In this document: positions 36,991 to 45,471 of the stretch, one piece after another | How the letters are laid out: the number at the start of each line of letters is the position of its first letter | How positions within the stretch are numbered: the stretch's first letter is position 1 | Assembly: GCA_024233875.1 (NCBI GenBank) | Contig: JACKPB010000006.1 | Span: 186,001-250,000 of the forward strand | Length of the DNA stretch: 64,000 nt | From: Leptospiraceae bacterium | GTDB taxonomy: Bacteria; Spirochaetota; Leptospiria; Leptospirales; Leptospiraceae | Direction: 5' to 3' | Translations under genes and position numbers: made by a program | The notes under the pieces: model-generated | Databases searched by the model: none | The model's input: only the letters and a program-made list of their open reading frames with translations | What the model was told of the DNA's origin: nothing

Positions 36991-37221
36991 GTGAGAAATT
37001 CAGTTTATACAGAAGAATACCAGAGATTCATTTTGAAGTTAAAAAAAGCAAGATTGGAATCTGGTTTAAAACAAATAGAGGTTGCCAGGAAACTGAATCA
37101 ACCCCAATCCTATGTTTCAAAGTGTGAGTCCGGAGAAAAGCGCGTGGACATAATAGAACTTTGCAGATTTGCTAAGATTTACAATAAGGAGATCAATTAT
37201 TTTTTAAGCTGTTCGGACTAA
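36991..37221 (+). CDS. XRE family HTH regulator
   Basis: A 76-residue single-domain regulator of the Cro/C1 (XRE) type. The helix-turn-helix is KARLESGLKQIEVARKLNQP (about 18-37) followed by the recognition helix QSYVSKCESGEKRVDIIELC (about 38-57), with the conserved SKCESGEKR. The start is GTG with AAGG upstream. It has no partner toxin or phage gene next to it. It precedes the SemiSWEET gene by 45 bp on the same strand, so it may be co-transcribed; a link in function is not shown. Confidence 0.85.
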   Translation: MRNSVYTEEYQRFILKLKKARLESGLKQIEVARKLNQPQSYVSKCESGEKRVDIIELCRFAKIYNKEINYFLSCSD

Positions 37222-37266
37222 AAAACGCTGACGACAATTTTCCCTGTTTTCAAAAGATGCCAGATT

Positions 37267-37533
37267 ATGGATATAGATGCACTTCTGGGATATATTGCCG
37301 CCAGTCTGACCACATTTTCATTCCTACCCCAATTGATCCGGGTGGCTCTCACCCGAAAAACTGAAGACATTTCGAGGAACATGTACATCCTACTGAACAT
37401 TGGTGTCTTCTTATGGTTTGTATATGGATTCAGAAAGAATGATTATCCAATCATGATAGCCAATTTGATCACCCTAATTTTTTGTATCACAATTCTTTAC
37501 TTTAAGCTCAATGAAAAGAAGGATATCGAATAA
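37267..37533 (+). CDS. SemiSWEET sugar transporter
   Basis: An 88-residue membrane protein with three transmembrane segments, the half-size sugar transporter that works as a dimer and resembles eukaryotic SWEETs. TM1 (LLGYIAASLTTFSFLPQLIRV) carries the PQ motif; it is followed by KTEDISRNMYILLNIGVFLWFVYG (TM2, residues 32-55) and NDYPIMIANLITLIFCITILYF (TM3). This closely follows the pattern known from the Leptospira biflexa SemiSWEET. The substrate is probably a sugar, but cannot be read from the sequence. Confidence 0.92.
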   Translation: MDIDALLGYIAASLTTFSFLPQLIRVALTRKTEDISRNMYILLNIGVFLWFVYGFRKNDYPIMIANLITLIFCITILYFKLNEKKDIE

Positions 37534-37895
37534 AAACTGAGTATAAGAAGGAAGTCATCAAAGACGAAGTGGGAGTGTTTGAATCTTCAAAAGTTCGATT
37601 TTTTTTTAAAAAAGCTCATAAAAATTATGGAATTTTTGAAACATAAAAACCATTGTTTTGTGATGAATTTAGTCATTTTTTGAAAGTATTTCCACTTTCA
37701 CTGAAGAGTCTGAGCTAAAATAGCTACATAACGTTAGAAGAAATAGAGAAGTATTTCTGAAAACTGATAGTTAGCAAAGAGATAATTCTTTCCTATGTTG
37801 ATTTGGGATATTTTATTCATAAAAAAATAGAATGATTTTAGTTTAAGGGAAATTTTTTTCATTGGCATTTTTGTCTAAGGTATTTCTATTCATTT
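37534..37895. other. Intergenic region with diverged R1 copy
   Basis: About 360 bp with no supported gene; contains a diverged R1 copy (37667-37770). Otherwise AT-rich. Confidence 0.45.
37667..37770 (+). repeat. R1 dispersed repeat, copy F (diverged)
   Basis: Recognisable from TTTAGTCATTTTTTGAAAG and the core AAAATAGCTACATAACG; the end TTTCTGAAAACTGATAG is weak. It is the most diverged copy. Confidence 0.6.
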
Positions 37896-38387
37896 ATGAA
37901 AACTAAAATTCTTTTTCTTGTATTTCTATTTATTACTCTTCCGGATCTATATTCGGAATCCAAGTATAGAACCTATCGGGGAGGGTGGTTTGAAGTTGAC
38001 TACCCCAAGCAATTTACCGTACAACCCTCTATCCCTTCCTCAATGGATGGAAAGTACGATAGTGTTTATTTCCAGTCTCCGGATAAGAAAGTTAAATATT
38101 ATATCTATTCCCCGCAATGGTCAGGGGATGCTACGGATATCGAGCAGGACTTAAAGCTAGAAGATGAAATCGATACTAAGACCAGTACGAAAAATGGATT
38201 CAATTACAGATGGTTTACATTCAGAGCTAAGAATAAGTCTTATTCCAGATCTTATATGGAAACAACCAATGAAGAAAATACTACAAAATTAATTGTGGGA
38301 ATCGAATACAGGACACAAAAAGATTATGAGAAATACAAAAAAGATTATTTGTATTTTAAGAAATCGATCAAACAGTTTGCTGACTAA
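37896..38387 (+). CDS. Exported protein of unknown function
   Basis: A 163-residue protein with a signal peptide (MKTKILFLVFLFITLPDLYS, cleavage before ESKY). The mature part is beta-rich and polar (RGGWFEVDYPKQFTV, KYDSVYFQSPDKKVKYYIYSP), a pattern seen in small exported domains related to the photosystem II PsbP-like fold. This is only a resemblance. It ends just before a long perfect inverted repeat shared with the convergent lipoprotein gene. Confidence 0.6.
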   Translation: MKTKILFLVFLFITLPDLYSESKYRTYRGGWFEVDYPKQFTVQPSIPSSMDGKYDSVYFQSPDKKVKYYIYSPQWSGDATDIEQDLKLEDEIDTKTSTKNGFNYRWFTFRAKNKSYSRSYMETTNEENTTKLIVGIEYRTQKDYEKYKKDYLYFKKSIKQFAD

Positions 38388-38406
38388 TTATCTTCAAAAA
38401 ATCAAA

Positions 38407-38459
38407 ACTTAAGTTCTTTCTGATCGCAGTTTCAATTCTGAATCAGAAAGAACTTAAGT
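38407..38459. terminator. Bidirectional terminator with 18-bp perfect arms
   Basis: ACTTAAGTTCTTTCTGAT (38407-38424) and its exact complement (38442-38459) enclose a 17-base loop. It lies between the convergent stops of the exported protein and the lipoprotein, and can end transcription from both sides. Confidence 0.75.
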
Positions 38460-38467
38460 ATCTGAAT

Positions 38468-38956
38468 CTATTTTATATCACAAATTTCTGCTGTGAGCCC
38501 TCCTGCCAAAACTCGTGATTTCCATTCGGAATGAACTGATTTCAAAGAATCTTCAGATATGTCATCAATACATGCAGATAGAAAATCACCTTTGGATTCA
38601 GATTTTGAAACCAATTTCCCGAAAGTACCCATGAGATGATTTGAACCGTTGGCTACCATTGAAATATCATCTCCCTTGGTTGCAAATCGATATTGCAAAA
38701 GGTCTTCAGGATTGCTACCTCCTTCTGTATACAACTTAACAAATTCAGCACAACCGAACCCTGACTTACCCGGATTTTTGTCGTAAACTTCTATTACATA
38801 AGAATTTTGAGATTTGTAGTAGATTGCCTGACCATGACCCATTTCTATAGATTTTCCATCGGTTTCGATTTTCAGTTGACCGCAATCAGGAAGAGCGGGT
38901 GATTTCTTACAGGTGACAATAGGTACAAGTAGAATAAGAAAAAGAATTTTCTTCAA
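38468..38956 (-). CDS. Small lipoprotein of unknown function
   Basis: A 162-residue lipoprotein: signal peptide with lipobox PIVTC (lipidated cysteine at about residue 16). The mature part has five further cysteines, including DCGQLKIET and FGCAEF, and ends SEICDIK-like (AEICDIK). No domain is recognised. The ATG has a ribosome site (AGGAGAT). It is convergent with the exported protein gene and shares the long terminator with it. Confidence 0.65.
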   Translation of the reverse strand: MKKILFLILLVPIVTCKKSPALPDCGQLKIETDGKSIEMGHGQAIYYKSQNSYVIEVYDKNPGKSGFGCAEFVKLYTEGGSNPEDLLQYRFATKGDDISMVANGSNHLMGTFGKLVSKSESKGDFLSACIDDISEDSLKSVHSEWKSRVLAGGLTAEICDIK

Positions 38957-39517
38957 ATGTATCTCCTTTTTGAAATATACTCATATCTACGTAAGAATGT
39001 TGATTGAGGCTAGTTCAGCGATGAATGACTCTATTGAAACTAAAAAATAAAGTAATCACAACACTCATAAGGACACCTCTAAGACCCCTTAGCAGGAATT
39101 TGTGGAGGTGATAAATTACTTAGGTTTCCACCTCAAACCCTGCTTTTTTCAAGAAATATTGAAGAATTTTAAAAAAATTTCTACTACAAAATTTCAAAAA
39201 AAGGTTACCGGACATTCCCATTATAGAAAGAAGTATGAGTAGACTTCGTTTTTTTCTGTCATTATTGTATTTATTTGCTTTTTTAGGAAGGAAAATTTGA
39301 TATATGGGCACCTCTAAAAACCCCTTATCAGGGCTTTTGGGCGATAGCCCAAGCTGCCGGCAGGCTCCCTGCAACCTCACATTTCGCTTCTTTTTGTAAT
39401 GTGAGTTAATAATACTGTATATTTCAAAATCTAAAAAAGAGGTTAATAGACGTTCCCGTAAGATCTTTTTTTCAATAAAGTATACATTATACAAATCTAA
39501 ACTGATTTTGTTTTAGA
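38957..39517. other. Repeat-rich intergenic region with a tandem duplication
   Basis: About 560 bp with no supported gene. Two related blocks, about 240 bp apart, contain CACCTCTAAGACCCCTTAGC / CACCTCTAAAAACCCCTTAT followed further on by TTTCAAAAAAAGGTTACCGG / TTTCAAAATCTAAAAAAGAG and similar text. The second block also holds an inverted R2 copy. The apparent 124-codon minus-strand frame over this region is repeat sequence and is not accepted as a gene. Confidence 0.6.
39304..39414 (-). repeat. R2 hairpin repeat, copy c (inverted)
   Basis: Reverse-orientation R2: reads, on the minus strand, TTAACTCACATTAC..., then GCAGGGAGCCTGCC and GGGCTATCGCCC, and continues into AAGGGGTTTTTAGAGGTGCC, an end seen nowhere else except in the neighbouring block at about 39069. 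Confidence 0.75.
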
Positions 39518-40735
39518 CTAAATTATCTTTTTTTCGGTACAATCAATCAAAGGTTTATGAAAGATAAGATAAGCAATAGCAGTGAGAGTACAAAGGATAC
39601 CTCCACTTATCAATGAAATTTCAGCACCAAAGTATCCGGCTACAACTCCTGCTTCCAGCTCTCCGAGACGTGGACCGCTTTTGGATGTAAGAGTGTTTAT
39701 GGCACCGATTCGTCCCCTCAGTGGATTGGGAGTCAAAACCTGTCTCAGGGAATCCCGTAGTACACGGGAGAGAATTTCTCCCCCCCCAATAAAAAGTATG
39801 GCCGGAATCGCCATATAGAGATTGGAACTCAAACCGAGAAAAACTGTTGCAAGACCATAGCCGATTACTGAGTAGACAATGGCTCTCCCGGGTTTGGTTG
39901 GATGTGGTAGGACTGTAATAAGAAATGAAGCCAGAACTGCTCCGAATGCCATTGTGGAAGTGAGTAAAGAATAAGTAGTAACGTCACCTCCGAGAATTTC
40001 TTTACTCACCACAGGCAAAAGAGTAGTTCCGGATGCGAAGAAACTAGCTAAAAAATCCAGACTCAAAATTCCCAAAAGAATTGGGGATTGGATCAAAAAA
40101 TGAAATCCTTCTACTATCATCTCAGAATTTTTAGGGTTTCCCTTCATACCTTTGGGTTTGGATTTCATTAAAAAAAGAGCCAGGATGACTCCCAGAAAAG
40201 ATAGAGCATTCAATAGATACACCATGGAAATAGAAAAGCTCGAGACCAGAATTCCCAGAAGAGCCGGTCCTAGAATTTCAGCTATTGTTGATGAAAGAGA
40301 ATTCAATCGTATTGCACTGTTCAGTTCATTAGGTTGTACGATTGCAGGAAGAATAGCCTGTTTGGCTGGAATGTCAAATGCAGTCGCGGCTGCAGTTCCG
40401 CCGGCAATGAAATAAAGATGATAGACATTCACCCTCTCAGTGAAACTGAAATATGCCAGAACTAGGCTCAGGCCACCCATTGCGTATTGAGCCAGGAGCA
40501 TTATTTTTTTTTGGTTTTGGGATCTATCGACTAGATTTCCACCATAGAGAGTGAGGAGAAGGATGGGTAGAAATCTCCAGAATCCGATGAGACCGAGGGA
40601 AACAGGATCCCCGGTCAATTCATAAGCATGCCAGCCCAAAGCTGAAAGTTGGAGTTTGTTTCCTATATAACTAATCGATTGACCCGCAAAATAAGACCGA
40701 AAGTCAGAGGATTGTAATGCTTTGAGACCTTTCAA
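39518..40735 (-). CDS. MFS transporter (EntS/MFS_3-like)
   Basis: A 405-residue polytopic membrane transporter of the major facilitator superfamily, similar to the enterobactin exporter branch. It opens with LQSSDFRSYFAGQSISYIGNKLQLSALGW, typical of this group, has the loop 2-3 motif GGNLVDRSQNQKKIMLL (about 60-76), and about twelve hydrophobic segments with a central charged loop (KSKPKGMKGNPKNSE, about 191-205). A late block LRDSLRQVLTPNPLRGRIGAIN (about 337-358) is also typical. The substrate is unknown. It begins 2 bp after the CYTH-like gene, in the same operon. Confidence 0.85.
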   Translation of the reverse strand: MKGLKALQSSDFRSYFAGQSISYIGNKLQLSALGWHAYELTGDPVSLGLIGFWRFLPILLLTLYGGNLVDRSQNQKKIMLLAQYAMGGLSLVLAYFSFTERVNVYHLYFIAGGTAAATAFDIPAKQAILPAIVQPNELNSAIRLNSLSSTIAEILGPALLGILVSSFSISMVYLLNALSFLGVILALFLMKSKPKGMKGNPKNSEMIVEGFHFLIQSPILLGILSLDFLASFFASGTTLLPVVSKEILGGDVTTYSLLTSTMAFGAVLASFLITVLPHPTKPGRAIVYSVIGYGLATVFLGLSSNLYMAIPAILFIGGGEILSRVLRDSLRQVLTPNPLRGRIGAINTLTSKSGPRLGELEAGVVAGYFGAEISLISGGILCTLTAIAYLIFHKPLIDCTEKKII

Positions 40736-40737
40736 TT

Positions 40738-42090
40738 CTAATCATTTTTCAATATAGATTTTAGACTACGGAGGGCAAGCAAGGATTCTCTTGATCTCAA
40801 TAACCATTTTCTTTTGGTTTTGCTTTCTTTTTCTAAATTATAGACCTCGGTGATCCACTCACGGATATGAATGATTTCAGAGATAAGATCCATTTTCAAA
40901 ACACTAGGGATTGCGGGGGGTTCAAATTGAATGAAATTCTTCATAGGTAGAAAGCTTTTTGGAAGATCGGAAGATTCAGGTGTGGAATGATGGTTATCAA
41001 ACTTTTCTTCCAATCCATTGTACTCAATCTCTAATTGATGAAATATCTTTCCGTAAGCATCGCATCTGTCGAGTGAAATTGTATAGATTCTTTGAGAATG
41101 TGATGATTTGATTTGGATCCTTCGTTTGATTCTTGTCATCTGAGCCAGCTCAGGATGGGCAGCCAGACTCCAAACATTGATGTCGATTTTTTGTTCGGGT
41201 CTCACACGCACTCCCTTTATGGATTCTGTCTTTCCTTTTATAATCCATCGTGCTTGATCCCCCCGGATATTCACATGATTTCCTTTGTAGTATCTCCGGA
41301 TACTTTTGTTCTTTGTTATGGCGCACAACTCAAATCCGGAAGGTAGGGACTCAGAAATGATAGGGAAGTTGTGATTGTCTAATTTGATTTTAGTTTCAAA
41401 TTCATACCCATCCACTTCAGTTTTTACAGGTATCCGATCGGACTCTCCCCTGTAATGGAAGGCCAGCCACCTCTTGGACATCAAAGGAAGTATTTCTAAA
41501 TTTGACGTTAGTTTATTTATACGATTCAAAAGAAGAGAGAATGTATCTCTATAGTTTCTTAAATTTATTCCGAAGTGAGTGAATTCATCAATTCCGAGAA
41601 GCTGCATCCGACCTGAATCATCGGGCTTGTAGTACCGAACATTTGTATCCAGGATGAGATTTCCTCCGTATCCTAAAAAATTTCTCTTCTCTCTTTCGAA
41701 TCGCACAATTACATAGGGAAGTACAGACTTCAGTTTCTCAAATCTTCTAATCTCCTCCATGGCAGATTTCAGTGTCACTCTTCCCCTCAAATCTATCTTG
41801 ATTTTGGGATCCCTGATGAGGATTCGTTCGAAGGGTAGTTCGGAATCAAAATAATTCAATTCTCCGGAATACTCATAACGGGGAGATTGGGTTCTGGATA
41901 CTTTTATAAGAGTTTCAAAAGGTAAGTTTAGATCTAAAGAGTCACAGAAAATCCATTCTTTACTGACTGACTCGGGCGGGCTCAGGAGGGGAGAGAGGAG
42001 TTCTAAGTATTTTTTAGAGTCAGAAACAATATGTCTCCCCTGGATGGCTAATTTTCTATGGTGTTTTGCAAAAAAAAACTTTTTACTCAT
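40738..42090 (-). CDS. Protein with CYTH-like triphosphate tunnel segment
   Basis: A 450-residue soluble protein not recognised with confidence. In the middle-to-late part (about 215-360) there is a CYTH/TTM-like pattern: E230-F-E-T-K234 (ExExK), basic clusters (RRYYKG, RWIIKGKTES, MTRIKRRIQIK), then ISLDRCDAY and LEIEYNG (acidic pair 354/356). Such domains bind triphosphates in a beta tunnel. The N-terminal 200 residues contain GGNLILDTNVRYYKPD and strongly basic stretches of unknown role. It is coupled to the MFS gene with a 2-bp gap, upstream in transcription order. Confidence 0.45.
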   Translation of the reverse strand: MSKKFFFAKHHRKLAIQGRHIVSDSKKYLELLSPLLSPPESVSKEWIFCDSLDLNLPFETLIKVSRTQSPRYEYSGELNYFDSELPFERILIRDPKIKIDLRGRVTLKSAMEEIRRFEKLKSVLPYVIVRFEREKRNFLGYGGNLILDTNVRYYKPDDSGRMQLLGIDEFTHFGINLRNYRDTFSLLLNRINKLTSNLEILPLMSKRWLAFHYRGESDRIPVKTEVDGYEFETKIKLDNHNFPIISESLPSGFELCAITKNKSIRRYYKGNHVNIRGDQARWIIKGKTESIKGVRVRPEQKIDINVWSLAAHPELAQMTRIKRRIQIKSSHSQRIYTISLDRCDAYGKIFHQLEIEYNGLEEKFDNHHSTPESSDLPKSFLPMKNFIQFEPPAIPSVLKMDLISEIIHIREWITEVYNLEKESKTKRKWLLRSRESLLALRSLKSILKND

Positions 42091-42556
42091 ATATATATGA
42101 ATCCAATTCTTTGATAGGCAACACTTCTCTAAACTTTCCTGCTCTAAGGTTTTGTAATCATTTCGTATTTCTATTGTAATGTCTATTTCATTTTTTTGGA
42201 TCCCATGAATTCTCTTCCTAAATCCTTGGAGGTCGATAGGTACTTAATTAGGAGGTAAGTTTACAGGGTAGTTTTCATTGAATTTTCCTTAATTGAAAGA
42301 AGAATTCAAACGGGATCCTTACAAGGGAAATGATTTGTAGAGATAAGAGTTTGATTTACGACAATCACTATTGGGATAGATTGAAGTTTACACAAAGTCA
42401 AAGAGAAAGTAAGTCTTTCCGGGGCTTCACGATTTCATTGAAGGATGAAGCTTATCTATTTCCATGTAAATTTTGAATGAATAGTCTTTACAGAATCTTG
42501 AATTTCTGAAAACATGAATGAAGATTCAGAATCTTCATTTTTTCGGGAGAGATAGT
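42091..42556. other. Intergenic region upstream of the small lipoprotein gene
   Basis: About 465 bp of AT-rich DNA between the divergent CYTH-like and lipoprotein genes. I see no gene, no R1/R2 copy and no clear hairpin; promoters for both should lie here. Confidence 0.4.
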
Positions 42557-42907
42557 ATGAAAACTTTATTTTTTAGAAGCGCAGGATTCGTAACCGTAGT
42601 TCTTTTGTCCGGATGGATACTCTCCTGCAATAATAAGATCATGAGTGTAGGTTCCAAGGCACAGAAGGAGTTGGCAGATATCGTTAGGGACGAGAAGAAA
42701 AATGGGAACACTCAATCCTCTTCCAATTCCCCCACTCAATCGTCTTCTAATTCAACCTATTCTAATCCCATGGGGACATCCTCCTCCATTCCGGGTCAGG
42801 GTTTGGGAATTTCGGGTTCTCCTGCTACCGGTGGCAGTTCTTTCGGTTCTTCGGGGGGACCTGCATCTTCTTCCTTCGGAAATGGATCGGTTCCTGTAAC
42901 CCCTTAA
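42557..42907 (+). CDS. Small low-complexity lipoprotein
   Basis: A 116-residue lipoprotein: signal peptide MKTLFFRSAGFVTVVLLSGW with lipobox ILSC, then a short charged region (KAQKELADIVRDEKKNG) and about 65 residues of Ser, Pro, Gly, Thr and Asn low complexity ending SVPVTP. The ATG at 42557 has GGGAGA upstream; an upstream in-frame ATG at 42518 would add 13 non-signal residues. Function unknown; likely a flexible cell-surface or periplasmic lipoprotein. Confidence 0.65.
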   Translation: MKTLFFRSAGFVTVVLLSGWILSCNNKIMSVGSKAQKELADIVRDEKKNGNTQSSSNSPTQSSSNSTYSNPMGTSSSIPGQGLGISGSPATGGSSFGSSGGPASSSFGNGSVPVTP

Positions 42908-43055
42908 TTGTGAATTAGAATTAGATTCTCATTGGCAAAATTTGTAGGAAATAAATTTTGTAAAGTCTGACTCCCTGATCTTTTGATTTCAGATTCAATC
43001 CTAAGTAAAAGATGTTTGGGGAAATAGTAATTTAATTTTTTTATCCGGGAATAGA

Positions 43056-44210
43056 ATGAAAAATGAATTAAAAATGGATACTCTATGTGTACGGGGTTTC
43101 AGTTATTTCGAAGAACGAACAGGCTCGATCAGCTTTCCAATCTACCAGAGTGCGACCTTCCGTCATCCGGCTCTCGGTAAAAGTACGGGATATGACTACT
43201 CAAGACAACAGAATCCTACCCGGGAAGAAGTAGAAAAGACGATTGCACTCATGGAAAAGTGTAGATTTGGATATGGATTTGCTACAGGGATGGCGGCCAT
43301 AGCTGCTGTTCTTTCACTGTTTCGACCCGGTGATCATATCCTGGCTACTGACGATCTCTACGGAGGAACCGTTCGTATCTTCGATTCAATTTACTCCAAT
43401 TATGGGATCAATTGTACTTATATAGATACCGGTGATTTAGATTTGATAGAAGAATCTATCTTACCAAATACTAAAGCAATCTACGTCGAATCACCATCAA
43501 ATCCAATGATGAAAGTTTCTGATATTCAAAAAATTGCAGAATTGGCCAAACAAAAAAATATCCTCTTGATTGTAGACAATACCTTTTTGACACCCTATTT
43601 TATGAATCCCATAGCCCTGGGAGCAGATATCGTGATACACAGTGGTACCAAGTATCTCGGCGGACACAACGACACTCTCTCCGGATTTGTAGTTACCGAT
43701 TCGGAAGACCTGTCCGGCAAGATTCAGTTCTATCAGAAAGCGGTAGGAGGGGGACTCTCCCCATTTGATAGTTGGCTTGTATTGCGGGGCATGAAGACTC
43801 TTGCCCTTCGTATGGATAGAATAGAAAATACAGCATCATTTCTCGCGGGGAGACTCAAAAATAATCCATTTATTACTAAAGTATATTATGCAGGACTTCC
43901 GGAGCATAAGGGTAACGAAATCCTCAAGAAACAGGCAGGAGGATTCGGAGGAATGATTTCTTTCGAAACAGATACCGAGGAAAGGGCAATCAGTACTCTT
44001 GCTAATGTGAAATTGATTCTCTTTGCAGAAAGCCTCGGAGGAACTGAAAGTTTGATTACCTATCCACTGGTTCAAACTCATGCTGACGTTCCTCCGGAGA
44101 AGAGAGAAAGGTTGGGAATAAACAATCGATTGCTGAGACTTTCTGTAGGAATTGAAAATGAAATGGACCTGGCTTTGGATTTAGAACAGGCTCTCGAAGG
44201 GAAGTCATGA
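43056..44210 (+). CDS. Cys/Met metabolism PLP enzyme, first of pair
   Basis: A 384-residue fold type I PLP enzyme of the cystathionine gamma-synthase/beta-lyase family. The Schiff-base lysine is K199 in IHSGTKYLGGHND. Other family blocks are YDYSRQQNPTREEVEK (about 46-61), FATGMAAIAAV (about 75-85), the YGGT loop near 102, and ESPSNPMMKVSDI (about 145-157). It overlaps the next, paralogous gene by 4 bp. The pair with a cysteine synthase downstream resembles MetI/MetC-type or transsulfuration gene sets. Which step each catalyses (gamma-synthase, beta-lyase, gamma-lyase) cannot be decided from sequence alone. Confidence 0.88.
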   Translation: MKNELKMDTLCVRGFSYFEERTGSISFPIYQSATFRHPALGKSTGYDYSRQQNPTREEVEKTIALMEKCRFGYGFATGMAAIAAVLSLFRPGDHILATDDLYGGTVRIFDSIYSNYGINCTYIDTGDLDLIEESILPNTKAIYVESPSNPMMKVSDIQKIAELAKQKNILLIVDNTFLTPYFMNPIALGADIVIHSGTKYLGGHNDTLSGFVVTDSEDLSGKIQFYQKAVGGGLSPFDSWLVLRGMKTLALRMDRIENTASFLAGRLKNNPFITKVYYAGLPEHKGNEILKKQAGGFGGMISFETDTEERAISTLANVKLILFAESLGGTESLITYPLVQTHADVPPEKRERLGINNRLLRLSVGIENEMDLALDLEQALEGKS

Positions 44211-45355
44211 GATTTGGCACCAAACTGATTCATGATGGAAATGGATTTGAGCCCGGAACAGGAGCAATCAATCTTCCTATCTTCCAAACATCTACTTTTC
44301 ATCAAAAAGATCCAATGGTCGGACAAAAATATGACTACTCCCGGTCGGGAAATCCAACTCGCGAAAGTTTTGAAAAAGCAATCGCCAATTTGGAAAATGG
44401 TAGATTTGGATTTGCTTTTTCTTCCGGGATGGCGGCTACTTCATCTGTTCTCTCCATATTCTCAACCGGAGATCATATCCTCGTCTGTGAAGATGTCTAC
44501 GGAGGAACCTACAGGGCGGTGTCCACTATTTTCAATCGATTTGGATTTGAAATCGAATTGATAGACATGACAGATCCGGATTTGGTTAGAAAGAAACTCA
44601 GGAAGAACACCCGTGCTATCTTTATGGAGACTCCCTCCAATCCCCTGTTGAAGATCACTAATATTCGGGAGATCGTAAAGATTGCATCCGAAAGGCAGAT
44701 CCTAACCATCATTGACAATACATTTCTAACTCCTTACTATCAGAGACCACTGGAGTTGGGTGTGGATATTGTGATTCACAGTGCCACAAAGTTTATCGGT
44801 GGGCACAGTGACGTGGTGGGTGGAGCTGTGGTTGTCAAGGATGAAGGATTGAGTAAGAGAATCTATTCCATTCAAAATGGAATGGGTAGCATCCTCGGAC
44901 CTCAGGATTCCTGGCTTCTCCTTCGGGGAATGAGAACTCTGAAAGTTCGATTGGACTTTCAGGAGAATTCTGTCAGTCAAATTGTCAAATTTTTAGAGAA
45001 TTCAGATTCAGTGAAAAAGGTCTACTATCCCGGGCTTTCTGACCACCCCGACCGGGAAATTCACTTTTCACAATCAAGAGGTGGTGGCTCCGTTCTTTCT
45101 TTTGAAATGAGTCCAGATCACAAGGTAGAAACTTTTTTGAAATCCATCCAATTGGGCGCAGTGGCTGTGAGTCTGGGGGGAGTGGAAACAATTGTCAGCT
45201 ATCCGGCAAAGATGTCCCATGCTTCCATGCCACCTGAAAAAAGAAAGGAATTGGGAATCTCAGATGAATTGATTCGAATTTCTGTTGGACTGGAAGAGCC
45301 GGAGGATCTCATAGAAGATCTGGAAAACTCTTTTCAAAAATCAAAGGTTGGATAG
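44207..45355 (+). CDS. Cys/Met metabolism PLP enzyme, second of pair
   Basis: A 382-residue paralogue of the preceding enzyme. The Schiff-base lysine is K195 in IHSATKFIGGHSDV. It opens with FGTKLIHDGNGFEPGTGAIN and has YDYSRSGNPTRESFEKAI (about 42-59), FSSGMAATSSVL and ETPSNPLLKITNI (about 141-153). The SSGMAATS/ATKFIGGHSD forms are those of cystathionine beta-lyase and gamma-lyase/synthase enzymes. The start (ATGA overlap with the preceding stop) shows translational coupling, so the two are made together, perhaps as consecutive or heteromeric steps. Confidence 0.88.
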   Translation: MRFGTKLIHDGNGFEPGTGAINLPIFQTSTFHQKDPMVGQKYDYSRSGNPTRESFEKAIANLENGRFGFAFSSGMAATSSVLSIFSTGDHILVCEDVYGGTYRAVSTIFNRFGFEIELIDMTDPDLVRKKLRKNTRAIFMETPSNPLLKITNIREIVKIASERQILTIIDNTFLTPYYQRPLELGVDIVIHSATKFIGGHSDVVGGAVVVKDEGLSKRIYSIQNGMGSILGPQDSWLLLRGMRTLKVRLDFQENSVSQIVKFLENSDSVKKVYYPGLSDHPDREIHFSQSRGGGSVLSFEMSPDHKVETFLKSIQLGAVAVSLGGVETIVSYPAKMSHASMPPEKRKELGISDELIRISVGLEEPEDLIEDLENSFQKSKVG

Positions 45356-45372
45356 ATTTTTCAAAGGATTTG

Positions 45373-45386
45373 TTCACTAAAGTGAA
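45373..45386. promoter_or_regulatory. Possible operator upstream of cysK
   Basis: TTCACT and AGTGAA are 6-bp inverted arms separated by 2 bases, about 30 bp upstream of the candidate -35 box of cysK. It could be a repressor or activator site; the regulator is unknown. Confidence 0.3.
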
Positions 45387-45414
45387 TAAAAATATAACTT
45401 ATTGGAAAAAAGTC

Positions 45415-45443
45415 TTGACAACTTGGAATTATTCTTAATATTT
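45415..45443 (+). promoter_or_regulatory. Sigma70-like promoter of cysK
   Basis: TTGACA (45415-45420), a 17-base spacer, then ATATTT (45438-45443), about 28 bp before the cysK ATG. The -35 is exact consensus; the -10 is weak. Confidence 0.5.
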
Positions 45444-45471
45444 AATACAATGCTAGAGAAAGGATGAAGAA

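Noticed and set aside
39120..39494. A 124-codon minus-strand reading frame
   Set aside because: It runs through the R2 copy and the duplicated block, so its apparent protein is translated repeat sequence; no ribosome site or domain.
42908..43055. Possible SAM riboswitch upstream of the trans-sulfuration enzymes
   Set aside because: No conserved SAM-I or SAM-II elements and no terminator/antiterminator pair could be seen in 148 bp.
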